A stretch of 64,000 bases of DNA, from contig LUGG01000047.1 in NCBI GenBank assembly GCA_001683735.1, positions 186,001 to 250,000 on the forward strand, in the 5' to 3' direction. The translations under genes were made by a program, and so were the position numbers. Shown one piece after another: positions 12,780-23,482 of this stretch. The notes beneath the pieces are model-generated. The model searched no databases. It had not been told where the DNA came from and was given only the letters and a program-made list of their open reading frames with translations. The stretch's first letter is position 1. Every line of letters starts with the position of its first letter. The stretch is from Grifola frondosa (Eukaryota > Basidiomycota > Agaricomycetes > Polyporales > Grifolaceae).

Positions 12780-13450
12780 AGTTCGCAATTTGCTCCTGTC
12801 GAGATCTTACGCTTCAGCATCAGCTTCGCCCATATTGACCCACAAATACTCCCGCCCTGGAGGCACCATGAAGTAGTCATGCTCACAGCGAAGAAAACCG
12901 AGAAAAACACGCACGTGCATGTATAGCGTGATGTGCACCTTGGGGAAGGTCTTCTCGATAGCCTTTCGACCGCAGGCATTTATCCGTTCCGGAGGGGGTA
13001 GTGAGTCGGGAGGTTGTGACGAGGAGTCGAGCGTCATCGTCGTGAATTCTGCAGCAAGCGGACGAGGAAGGACGACATCTCGTTATAGCAAACTAGAAAC
13101 GACTATGCAATACGCACCGCCACAAACACAGGCCGCATCTGCTGGCCAAGACAGCTACACGGCCCCACGTTGAACGGGATGAATATGAATGGGTTCAGAT
13201 GAAACTTTCACTACGCGCGCGGCGCTTGTCTAGGAAACGATTACTTACGTAGAACTCCTCCGCCGTGGTGCGCGATCAGCATCGAGCGCACGAGAGTGCT
13301 GACATAGATGTACACCATCAGGGCCTCCGTGCTTGGATCGCGATGCATGCCGAAGAATGGGTATGTGTCTACCATAGTGGGCGTGGCCGCTCGGCGTAAG
13401 CGCATGCACGAAGACGAAGGTGGCTAGGATGATGATGAATTGATGTCTGG
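12780..13450 (-). pseudogene. P450 3' fragment, arm 1
   Basis: This corresponds to the last exons of the CYP63-like gene at 29851-32525. The MHRDP motif is seen near 13345. The heme-binding exon (about 13105-13175) reads PFNVGPCSCLGQQ where arm 2 has [13 protein letters not shown]. The upstream acceptor CACAG of arm 2 has become CACGG, and stop codons interrupt every frame. The last exon keeps [14 protein letters not shown] (about 12900-12960). There is no N-terminal half. It is a dead fragment. Confidence 0.8.
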
Positions 13451-13752
13451 TCATAGTTCGGTTTCGAAGAGGGCTAAAACCTTGGAAGATTGATGAGGTG
13501 TACTATAGAGGTAATTAGTTTCTGAAGCTGCGTCAAAGTTTCTCTCGTCTATTATACTTATCCATAATCCCCTCTCCTTCCTTGGTTCGACTTGCAGCGA
13601 GTTGAATAAAAATTCCGTGACATTAGAGCAGAGTATCATGCAAGACACGACATAGCAAAAAAGCGACAGCACGTAGCAACACAAGGGAAAACAAGAAGAC
13701 ACGTCACGCAACCGCTTGGAGTGGTCGTCTCTCGACAGTCATTTGCGAATCA
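13451..13752. other. Left spacer of triplicated array
   Basis: The part from about 13600 resembles the 3' spacers of units B and C. The rest is the junction between duplication arm 1 and the array. No gene seen. Confidence 0.35.
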
Positions 13753-15600
13753 TCACTGAGCAAGGACCACCGTCTCGCACAGGCTCTTCAAATCATCCAC
13801 ATTGATCGCCGCTGTCTGCCCATCATCCCACTCAACACTTGCTTCCATGCAGCTCCGGCGGTGGAGAAGAGCAGTCGGGATGTGAGCAGCAGTAGCGGGT
13901 TCCAGGACGCGATAGCGAGCAGTGGTAACCAGCAGAACCTGATCCGCTTGGATCCCTGGGACTATAGATCCACAATATTCAAGTAGTTCGGTGTAAAGCG
14001 AGGGCGCCGGAGCATGCAAGGCGGAGGGTACGTATGTAGTGGGAACAATCGCTATCCCGCGAGGAAGGGAAGGTTGGATCGCTTCCGAGAATGCGGTATC
14101 AACGGGCGAGACGCACAACAGCCTCACGCCATGATTGTGAAGAGCCTCGACTGCCGAAAGGACATCTGCGTACAGAGGAGCTTGTAATATTTGTTTGAGC
14201 GCGGTGGCCATAGCTTCGTTGTTGATGGATAGGTCTAAATGATCTGCTACATCGTTAAGTGCGCCACGGATGAGACCGGTGGTCGAAGACTGCTCGCGTG
14301 ATCGATGGGACTCATAGGTGATGTACAGTTTGTACAGGTCATCAGATGTGAGCCGATGCACTTTGGGTGTTGCGAGCGACTCCAGCACGTCTCGAATGAC
14401 ACGCTCTCGGTCCTAAGACAGAGTCATTGATACGCCACAAATTTCCGTACGGGAGTGTTCACTCACAAATATCGTACCATAAAGGTCGAAAACAATGATT
14501 TTCATGTCTCCCAGAGCGATAGCCGGTTGTACTTTTGGCGGAGACCCAAACGTCGGGGTAGGCTCGTCATCCCAAGCAAACTCGTCGTCTACGACATCAG
14601 TTTTCGGAGGCGGATCACCATCGTAGGGAATGCGCATGGAATGTAAGGTGCGAGCGGTCTCTATGAGACCTCCGCTGAGCCGCGGCAGCTCGAAGAGAGC
14701 TAACGATTCCTTTCGGACAACAGGAACGTCAAAGAATTTTTGTTTGTTAGCATTCTATGATGCGATATTGAGGATCGAGGACGATGCGGTGAACTGAGGA
14801 TGAAGCATGTACTTACCTCCGTTATGTGCTTCACCCATGCGATCGTCGGTGTGACGCCTACCCAGGAAAAATCGTTAGCTAATCTGAGACGAAGAGAAGT
14901 AAATTCCAGCAGTACAAATGAAAACAATATCGCACGTACTGACGATACAACCTCAACTCAGTGTAAATTGTAGGATGCTCCAGAGGGAGGGTAAGCTCGG
15001 CAAATGGCACTCTTTGGAATGCAAACGTCGTCGGGTCATGAAGGTTCTCCCTATCCGAATAACCGCTCCATGAATCCCATCCGGCTTCTACTGGTTCCTC
15101 TCCGCTAGACACTCCAGGACTGTTCGCCTTCCGAGTCAAGAGCTCATGTCGCTCGTGAACAGATAGTTTGGCGGCGTCACAGAACAGACGAAAACTATCT
15201 TCATCAAGCCGGTACTGAACATCAGCAGGATCACCGCGGCGCGGAGATCAAACTTATTGTCTTGAAGGAAGGGGGCAGTGTGGAGATAAAGTGGTCGTCC
15301 AAATGAGAGCGGAAGTGGCGGTTCAACGACGAGATCGATCCCCTCCACCTCTGACGGCAATGCCAGAGGAAGACAGGTTCCGCGAAAGACGCCTGTAGGT
15401 TTGCATGGTGAAACAACAAATAAGAAAGGTCGATCTTCACTCGAAGGATTGTGGAACAGTGCAAAATCCTTGAGTACGACGGGCAAAGCAAGAAACGGAC
15501 GAGTGGGTAGGAAGTGTTCGGAAGCCTGCACGCCATACCACGAGGTCCACCGCGCGGATTGGTTAGCTAGAAATCGTGCAACTACGAACGGGCGCGACAT
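13753..15600 (-). pseudogene. HAD-superfamily gene, unit A (frameshift)
   Basis: Homologous to the intact unit B gene through all four exons. The start is placed at the conserved MSRPF Met at 15600 rather than at 15615. Exon 1 (15600-14940) is 661 nt against 665 in B. The frame is lost near 15231-15238, where B and C read GDPADVQYRLDE or GDPTDVQYRLDE. Unit A lacks one base there and reads into a stop at 15136. Downstream everything is conserved: LHDPTTFAFQRVPFAEL, FAWDDEPTPTF, the HAD motif I FDLYGTIF (about 14465-14490) and a full C-terminal domain. It may be a young pseudogene, or an intact gene with an assembly error. Confidence 0.8.
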
Positions 15601-16099
15601 TCGATTGTCTAGCAAGGGGAGTGGTTTGATTCAGCCTTACTAGTCGCCGTTGCGACCGTTCAAGTTTTCGAAGACCTCAGCCAGATCATTTGTTGTCACG
15701 AACGTTGTGTGACGAAACTGATCGCGACGACGTCGAGGACCTCAGGCTGGACCTGCTGGCCGACTAGTACTTATCCTGGACTCCTTAGTTGAATTTGTGG
15801 ACCCTCCGCTGTGCCAATTGCCTGTCGTTCAAACTTCAGATATGTCAAACAACAGAGGGATCATGTGAGCACCTGCTGTCGTTTTCACTGACCGGTGACC
15901 GTCAGGAAGATCAGAAAAAAGCAGCAGCTCGAAAATACTTTTGTACGAATTCGCCACGGTCATGGCACTGACTTGGGTGACTCGTATCAGCGATGTTTGT
16001 GGGTGTTTGTGGGCGGCGCCGTGACTGTTACATAAGTACTTCGTGACTCATCTCATAATTCGGCTGGGATCCTTTAAACCATTGGACGGTCTCTTCTCT
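15601..16099. promoter_or_regulatory. Bidirectional promoter region, unit A
   Basis: This holds the 5' sides of the HAD gene (-) and the CK1-like gene (+). A short element, GTGACGAAACTGATCG near 15709-15724, recurs in unit B as GTGATGTAACTGATCG near 19632-19647. This suggests a conserved regulatory site. No TATA box is obvious. Confidence 0.4.
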
Positions 16100-17258
16100 A
16101 TGGCGATCTGGCCGCGTCGTGTTTGCGGACTCTATCAAATCAACAAAGTCCTTGGGCAAGGCAGCTTCAGTGTGTCAGCTTTGATTCTGGGGCTTTCAAA
16201 CTGTAATTTCTTTTCATCTTTACCATAGGCAATGTGTTCGGCGCATTCCATCTAACCAGCGGCGCTCAAGTTGCCATCAAGGTCGAAATGCCTCCTGAAG
16301 AAGAGGGAAAAGTCGCCACAATACCCCACGAAGCAGCAATCCACAAACATTTGCACGGTCACTATGCTTTCCCTTCTATATTTTGGTGCGGCATGGACGG
16401 TGGCGCGCATGTCATGATAATGGAACGCCTCGGCGCCACGCTCGAACAACTTCGCCGCTTCTGTAGGGGACGGTTCTCGTTGAAGACAGTGTGTATGCTT
16501 GCGGAGCAAACGGTACGTAGCTCGTGTTACGGCGGGGATGATCATTCTGACATGTGGTATTCTCGAAGATCACTGGCATTGAGCACGCCCACTCCCGTGG
16601 CGTCATCATTCGCGATGTAAAACCAGAAAACTTCGCAATGGGCAGAGGAAATTGTAGCAACATAGTCTATCTATTTGATGTCGGACTAGGGAAACTCTAC
16701 ATTGATCCTACGACAGGACTACATAAACCATTTCGAGAAGGGCGCATTGGGGTAGGGACTCCGCGCTATTCAAGTGCAAATGTGCATGCTGAGAAGGGTG
16801 AGAAAGAAACCAATATATCTATTCATCGACACTGACACTTGAACGCTACAGAACAAGGACGTCGCGATGATATTATTTCACTAGGACACAGCTTGTTGTA
16901 TCTCCTTCATGGGCGTCTTCCTTGGCAGGGAATTTATGCTCCAAGCGTAGAGGCGAAAATGCGTCGAATCGGAGAGATGAAAGAGCCCAAGGGCAAAGTC
17001 ATGCGCGAGCTCATCTCTCGCTCTCCACCAGAATTCTCCATCTACTTCAATCACTGTCATTCCCTGAGGTACGAGGAGCGCCCTGATTATGATCTTCTTA
17101 GACATGCGTTCGGAGACCGGATGGAGAAGGAGGGCTGGTCATACGACTGGCAGTTTGACTGGCTTGATCCCTCGGCGCTGGATGCTGGAATACTGATGCC
17201 GGAGAGCTACAAGACTGACGAACGTTTCGTTGACTTCGACGCCACAGAATTACCGTGA
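16100..17258 (+). CDS. CK1-like serine/threonine kinase, unit A
   Basis: Four exons (16100-16169, 16229-16512, 16569-16797, 16852-17258) give an intact 329-residue protein. The start is the Met just before PRRVCGLYQ, matched in units B and C. Kinase motifs: glycine loop LGQGSFS (18-24), VAIK with Lys41, IIRDVKPEN with the catalytic Asp134, LFDVGLGK with Asp155, GTPRYSS activation segment, and EQGRRDDIISLGHSLLYLL then LPWQGIYA. The last three are diagnostic of the casein kinase 1 group. Two family signatures differ: HRD is IRD and DFG is DVG. Lys41, Asp134 and Asp155 are kept, so activity is possible. There is no C-terminal extension for membrane anchoring. It diverges from the HAD gene. Confidence 0.9.
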
Positions 17259-17677
17259 GCTCTTGTCATATTTTTGTCTTGCTCATGGAGATCTTCGGAC
17301 GCAGCGTTTCATGCTATCTTGGTTGATGACTGATCGTTCTCCACGATTTCTCAGCCTTTTACAGAACTGGGGCTGGCTGGGATATCTAATTTGTTGTCAC
17401 TTATCATGGATCAACTTTCTATTCTATTTAAATAGAATCATAAGGATGACCATAGGCCGCTAGCAGAACAGAGCCATTAAACAAAGGAGCATGAAATACG
17501 CAGTCGTCATAATACGACAACAGCAGCTTATACCATGACACGAAGTACAGTGTTATCCGAGACAGGAATCTGAGCAAAGAATGACAGCAATGGGCAGACA
17601 ATACAGCAGGTTAGCAAGGAAAGCACAAACACACAATGTGACACAATCACTTCGAGTGATCTTCTCTTAATGGTTAT
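17259..17677. other. Spacer between units A and B
   Basis: The 3' ends of the unit A kinase and the unit B HAD gene converge here. No gene. The right half is repeated in the other units' spacers. Confidence 0.4.
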
Positions 17678-19547
17678 CTACCGATCGTCATTGAGAGTGA
17701 GAACCACTGTCTCGCACAGGCTCTTTAAACCGTCCACGTTAATCACCGCGGTCTGCCCATCATCCCACTTAACACAAGCCTCTACGCAGTCCTGGCGGTG
17801 GAGCAGAGCAGTCGGAATGTGAGCAGCAGTAGCGGGTTCCAGGACGCGATAGCGAGCAGTGCTAACGAGCAGAACCTGATCCGCTTGAATGTCTGCGACT
17901 ATAGATCTACAATGATCAAGTAGTTCAGTGTAGAGCGATGGAGCCGGAGCGTGCAAGGCGGAGGGTACATATGTAGTGGGAACAATTGTCATCCCACGAG
18001 GAAGGGAAGATTGGATCGCGTCCGAGAATGCGGGATCAACAGGCGACATGCACAACAGTTTCAGGCCACGATTATGAAGAACCTCGACGGCCGGAAGGAC
18101 ATCGGGGTATAGAGGCGGATGAGATACTTGATTGAGCGCAGTGACCACAGCTTCGTCGTTGATGGATAAGCCTAAATGTTCTGCCACATCGTTCAGTGCA
18201 CCACGAATGAGGTCAGCGGTCGAGGAATGTTCGCGTGATCGATAGGACTCATAGGTGGTGTATAGGCGGTATAGATCATCAGAGGTGAACCGACGCGCTT
18301 TGGGCGCTGTGAGCGACTCCAGCACATCTCGAATGACACGCTCTCGGTCCTAAGTTTGGATCACTAAGACTTTGTAAATTTCCGTATGGGAGGATTCACT
18401 CACAAAGATCGTACCATAAAGGTCGAAAACAATGATTTTCACGTTTCCTAGGGCGACGGCCGGTTGCACAAATGGCTGATAGTCGAACATCGGATCAGGC
18501 TCGTCATCCCAAGCAAACTGGTCTTCTACGACATCAGTTTCCGGGAGCGGATCTCCATCGTAGGGAATACGCATGGAATGTACGGCACGAGCAGCCTCCA
18601 GAAGATCTCCGCTGAGACGCGGCAACTCGAAGAGAGGTAACCACTCCTTCCGGACAACGGGAACGTCAAAGAATTCTTGTTTGTTAGCATTCTGTGATGC
18701 AATATTGAGTGATCGAGGACGATGCGGTGAACTGAGCATGAAGCATGTACTTACGTCCATTACGCGCTCCACCCATGCTACCGTTGGGGTGACACCTGCC
18801 CAGGAAAAATCATTAGTCAATCTGAAACAAACATAACCATTAAGTTCCAAAAGCACGCATGAAAACACGGCTTAGAACGTACTGTCGAAACAATCTCAAC
18901 TCGTTATAGATCGTAGGAGGCTCCAGAGGGAGGTTGAGCTCGGCAAATGGCACTCTTTGGAATGCAAACGCTTTTGGATCATGAAGGGTCTCCCTTTCCG
19001 AACGACCGCTCCATGAGTCCCATGAATCCTCAACTGGATCATCTCCACCAGAAATTCGACGCTTTTTCTTGTTTAGAAACAAGAGGTCGTCTCGCTTCTG
19101 AAGTGAGGCTCTGGTAGCGCCACAGAAGAGACGAAAACTTTCTTCATCAAGCCGATACTGAACATCGGCGGGATCCCCCGCAGAGCTGAGATCAAACCCA
19201 TTGTCTTCAAAGCAAATACCTGCATGAAGATAAAGTGGTCGTCCAAACGAGAGCGGAAATGGCGGATTGACGACGAGATCGATTCGCTCTCCCTCTGATG
19301 ACGCTAGAGGAAGACAATCTCCGTCGGAGCCTGTAGGCTTGCATAATGAAACAATAAATAAGTAATGTTGACGTTCAAAAGGGTCATACGAGGGATGGTA
19401 GTTCTTTCCAATATCCTTGAGTGTGACAGGCAGAGCAAGAAATGGACAGGTGGGTAGAAAGTGTTCGGAGGCTTGCATTCCATACCACGAGGTCCATCTT
19501 GCCGACTGGTTAGCTAGGAACCGCACTACTATGAATGGGCGCGACAT
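17678..19547 (-). CDS. HAD-superfamily hydrolase-like protein, unit B (intact)
   Basis: Four exons (19547-18883, 18821-18755, 18691-18404, 18349-17678) join in frame to 563 residues. Residues 1-330 hold an unrecognised N-terminal domain with conserved SARWTSWYG, PFPLSFGRPLYLH, FAFQRVPFAELNLPLEPPTI and an acidic FAWDDEPDP linker. Residues 334-340 are DLYGTIF, matching the HAD motif I DxYGT with nucleophile Asp334. Motif II is LLCMSPVD (Ser about 442). The C-terminus LLVSTARYRVLEPATAAHI then ALLHR aligns with the end of type II haloacid-dehalogenase-like proteins. The substrate is unknown: a phosphatase or a dehalogenase-like hydrolase are both possible. HAD membership is sure; the role of the long N-terminal domain is not. 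Confidence 0.82.
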
Positions 19548-19874
19548 CCAACCGTCCAACAAGAGCCTGGTGATTTAACGTTTAGAGCTTCAGCCGCTGC
19601 ATTTGCGACGACAAACTCCGTCACACCGCGTGATGTAACTGATCGATGTGACCCTGTAAGCATCGTGTCACGTCGTGTCATAAATATCTCAGATACCTTC
19701 GAAGTCGCATCGGCCTAAATTATTCCGCTCGGGTCTCCGACTTATCAGGTCTCTATATGCTTCCCTTGCAGATCCGAAGCTCCGTCGATGGCTGCAGCAC
19801 AGCCTCAACTTCGAGTGCGTATCACTGATTGGCGTCGTTTTCGCGAGTCATCTTACGCAGTGATAACCTCCCTC
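19548..19874. promoter_or_regulatory. Bidirectional promoter region, unit B
   Basis: A divergent intergenic region of about 330 bp containing the shared element near 19632-19647 and a CGTGTCACGTCGTGTCA patch at about 19664-19680. An in-frame upstream Met at 19788 would extend the kinase N-terminus by 29 residues, but it is not matched in units A and C. Confidence 0.35.
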
Positions 19875-21023
19875 ATGGCTATCTTTCCAAGCCGTGTGTG
19901 TGGCCTCTATCAACTCAACAAGGTTCTCGGGCAAGGCAGCTTCAGTGCGTCAATTTCAGTCTTTCAAACGGTATTTTTCTGACATTTGCCATAGGCACCG
20001 TATACGGTGCGTTCCACCTAACGAATGGCGCTCAAGTTGCCATCAAGGTCGAAATGCCTCCCGAAGAAGAGGGAAAAGTCGCCACAATACCACATGAAGC
20101 AGCACTCCACAAACTTTTGCGCGGTCACTATGCTTTTCCTTGTATCTTTTGGAGCGGCATAGACGGTGGCGCACATGTCATGATAATGGAACGCCTCGGC
20201 GCCACGCTCGAACAACTTCGCCGCTTCTGTAGGGGACGGTTCTCGTTGAAGACAGTGTGTATGCTTGCAGAACAGATGGTACGTAGCTTGTGTTGCCACA
20301 GGTGTAATCGTTTTGACATGTGGCATTCTCGAAGATCACTTCGATCGAGTTTGCCCACTCCCATGGCATTATCATTCGCGATATAAAGCCTGAAAATTTT
20401 GCAATGGGTATTGGACAGTGTGCCGATGTTGTCTATCTATTCGACGTGGGGCTAGGGAAGCTCTACATTGATCCTACGACAGGACTGCATAAGCCATTTC
20501 GAGAAGGGCGTGTTGGAGTAGGCACTCCGCGCTATTCAAGCCCAAATGTGCACGCCGAGAAGGGTGAGCAAAGAATGAATATATCTACTCTTCTACACTG
20601 ACGCGTGAACGGTACAGAACAAGGACGTCGCGATGATATTATCTCACTAGGGCACAGCTTGTTATACCTCCTTCAGGGCGGCTTCCTTGGCAGGGAATTT
20701 ATGCGCCGAGCGTAGAGGCGAAAATGCGTCGAATCGGAGAGATGAAAGAGCCCAAGGGTAAAGCCATGCACGAGCTGATTTCTCGCTCTCCACCAGAATT
20801 TTCCACATACTTCGATCACTGTCATTCTCTGAGGTATGAGGAACGCCCCGACTATGATCTACTGAGGTGTACGTTCAGAGAGCGGATGGAGAAGGGGGGC
20901 TGGTCATACGACTGGCAGTTCGACTGGCTTGATCCCTCAGGGCTGGATGCTGGAATACTGATGCCGAAGAGCTATAAGATTGACGAGCGTTTCGTTGACT
21001 TGTCCGCTGCGGAATTACCGTGA
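19875..21023 (+). pseudogene. CK1-like kinase, unit B (frameshift)
   Basis: Exons 19875-19944, 19995-20278, 20335-20563 and 20618-21023 match units A and C in size (70, 284 and 229 nt), but exon 4 is 406 nt instead of 407. The missing base lies at about 20675-20681, in the codons for LLHGRLPW. The altered frame ends at TAG 20713-20715. After the indel the original frame is fully conserved to the stop at 21023, including the ERPDYDLL and YDWQFDWLDPSG segments. N-terminal catalytic residues (VAIK, IIRDIKPEN, FDVGLGK) are all kept. A truncated product would lack the C-lobe helices. It is either recently disabled or an assembly error. Confidence 0.85.
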
Positions 21024-21398
21024 GCTCTTATTGACCTCCCATCACATTTCTTTGCCTTGCTCTCGGAGATTTCGTATGTTTCCGAATGCAGCGCTTGAGG
21101 CTACCCATATACGTACAATCAATTTATACGTCATCATTGTCTGCGATCCTCCCGGAGCAGAACCGGAGCTGAGCTCATGTAAAGCTGGGATATCTATTTG
21201 GTCAAAGTATAGAATATGAAGTCATGGTAAGACGAGAATAGCAGCTTGTACTACGACATGAATTACAGCGTGATGCAACACAGGACCTGGAGCAAAACGA
21301 CGACAATAGTAAGGAGCCGACAAGCAATACGTTAGCAAGGACAGCATGGAGACACAACGTAGCTCAGCATCTTTGAATGGTCTTCTCTGGACAGTCAT
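21024..21398. other. Spacer between units B and C
   Basis: A convergent 3' spacer. Its right half (from about 21230) is homologous to the other spacers in the array. No gene. Confidence 0.4.
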
Positions 21399-23272
21399 CT
21401 ATTGATCATCCCGGAGGGCAGGAATCAACATCCCACGTAGGCTCTTCAAGTCATCCAAGCTAATTGCCGCGGTCTGTACGTAGCGCCACTGAATATCGGC
21501 CTCCGCACAGTGCGAGCAATGGAGCAGAGCAACTGGGATTTGTGCAGCTGTAGCAGGTTCCAAGGTACGATAGCGAGCGGTGGTAACGAGCAGAACCTGA
21601 TCAGCCTGGATCCCTGGCATCACAGAGCCACAGTAGTTGAGCAACTCGGAGTAAAGCGATGGCGTGGGGCAGTGCAAGGAAGAGGATATGTACGTGGTAG
21701 GGACAATTGTTACGTCGCGAGGAAGGATGGAGCGTATCTCTTCTGATGCAGTAGCATCCACAGGCGAGATACACAATAGTTTCAAGCCGCGATCACATAA
21801 ACCTCGATAACGTGGCTGACATTTGGGTATGGAGGTGGCCGACAGATCCGTCGGAGCGCGATGGTCGCAGCCTCATTATCCAAAGACAGTTCTAAATGCC
21901 GCATAAAGTCGTTGAGCGCACCGCGGATGAGATCAAAAGTCGACGAAGGATGCTCAAGCGACCGATGAGACTCGTAGTCGATATACAGTTGGTAGAGTTC
22001 GTCCGATGTGATTTTATGAGCTTCGGGAATGACAAGTGACTGCAAAACATCCCTAACTACATGTTCCCTGTCCTGTAACATAGATATTGGGATTCTGAAG
22101 GTGGTAATGGAAGAGAAAGACTCACTAAAAGTGTGCCAAAGAGGTCGAACACAACAAATCTAACATCTCCGAAAGGTATAGGCGGTTGCGTCTTCGAGGG
22201 AAGGGGGAACGTCGGGGTAGGTTCATCATCCCAAGCAAATTCATCTACAACGACATCCTTTGGAGGTGGGTCTCCGTCGTAAGGAATACGCATTGAATGG
22301 AGAGCGTTGGCAGTCTCGAGAAGGTCTCCACTGAAGTATGGCAAGTCGGAGGTGGACAATGGTTGGTGCCGGACAAGCGGAATGTCGAAGAACGGTTCTC
22401 TAGCGACAGTCTAAGATGCGATAGTGACCGTTAAATTAATTCTCATCGAGTGGAAACGTATTATGCACCTCAAGTGCCGCCTCGGCCCAAGAGATAGTTG
22501 GTGTGATGCCTGCCCAGGAAAAGTCATTGGTCATTCTGGAACAAAAAATGCGGTCAGAGACCAATAGAATCACTAAAATGACTAGGGGATGAATGGACTC
22601 GTACTGACGAAACAATCGCAATTCGGTATAAATTGTAGGAGGTTCCAGAGGGAGTGAAAGCTCAGCAAATGGCACCCGCTCAAAAGCAAATGCCCCCGGA
22701 TCATGCAACGTCTCTTTATCCGAAGAACCACTCCATGAATCCCAATCCTGCTGTACCTTTTCATCGCCACCAGATATACGACGACTTGCCTTGCCTTGTA
22801 TCAAAAGCTCCCGTCGCTTTTGAAGAGATGATTTGACAGTGTCACAAAAGAGCCGAAAGCTACTTTCGTCAAGCCTGTACTGGACATCAGTAGGATCTCC
22901 CACGGGACGGAGGTCAAACTTGTTATCTCGAATGAAGGGAGCGCTATGAAGGTAGAGCGGCCATCCAAATGAAAGCGGAAATGGAGGATTGACGATCAAG
23001 TTGTTCCCTTCTCCTCCCGGGGATTTGGAGGACGTCAGAGGAAGATAGAAACCTTCTGAAATTCCGATAGACTTTTGTGGCGAAACGACGAACAAGTATT
23101 GATAAGGATCATAAGTAGGATCATAGTTAGTTCCGACGTCTTTCAGCGCGAGGGGCAAAGCAAGAAACGGGCGTGTAGGTATAAAGCGTTCAGACGCTTG
23201 TATTCCATGCCACGAGGTCCACCTTGCGGACTGGCTGGCTACAAGGCAAACAACTATGAAAGGGTTCGACAT
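21399..23272 (-). pseudogene. HAD-superfamily gene, unit C (frameshift)
   Basis: The most diverged of the three. The start is placed at MSNPF (23272), equivalent to MSRPF of A and B. The N-terminal domain is fully readable, with RPVGDPTDVQYRLDESSF intact where unit A is broken. Motif I reads FDLFGTLL (about 22125-22150) rather than FDLYGTIF. The frame breaks in the last exon near 21791-21803: after VIEV, one base is missing compared with unit B (EVLHNRGLKLLC), giving a stop. The restored frame KLLCISPVD continues to the end at 21399. Selection or assembly error cannot be told apart from one sequence. Confidence 0.82.
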
Positions 23273-23482
23273 GTGACGCGCGCCAGAGGTAAAGTGTTTG
23301 GTCGGCGCCGCCACTGGTGGCTGAGATTTACTTATCAGTCACGGCCGTGTTTGTGGATGTGTGCGTATGTGGGCGTGGCGTGACCGTCACCCATTTGGAA
23401 CTGAGGCGGCGACACAAAATGACCCAATCTCCTGGGAGGCAACTCTATTGTTGTTACGTGCGAACGAATCGTTCGAATATCG

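Larger units (their letters stand above)
9795..13450 (-). repeat. Inverted segmental duplication, arm 1
   Basis: Read in reverse complement, this stretch follows 31980-35800 in the same order: P450 3' end, membrane-protein gene, carboxylesterase 3' part. Matching also covers the spacers. For example 12300-12430 is the reverse complement of about 33000-33140, and 10300-10480 of about 34960-35130. Identity is clearly below 100 percent with many small indels, so the duplication is not recent. The outer limits are judged by eye. Confidence 0.85.
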
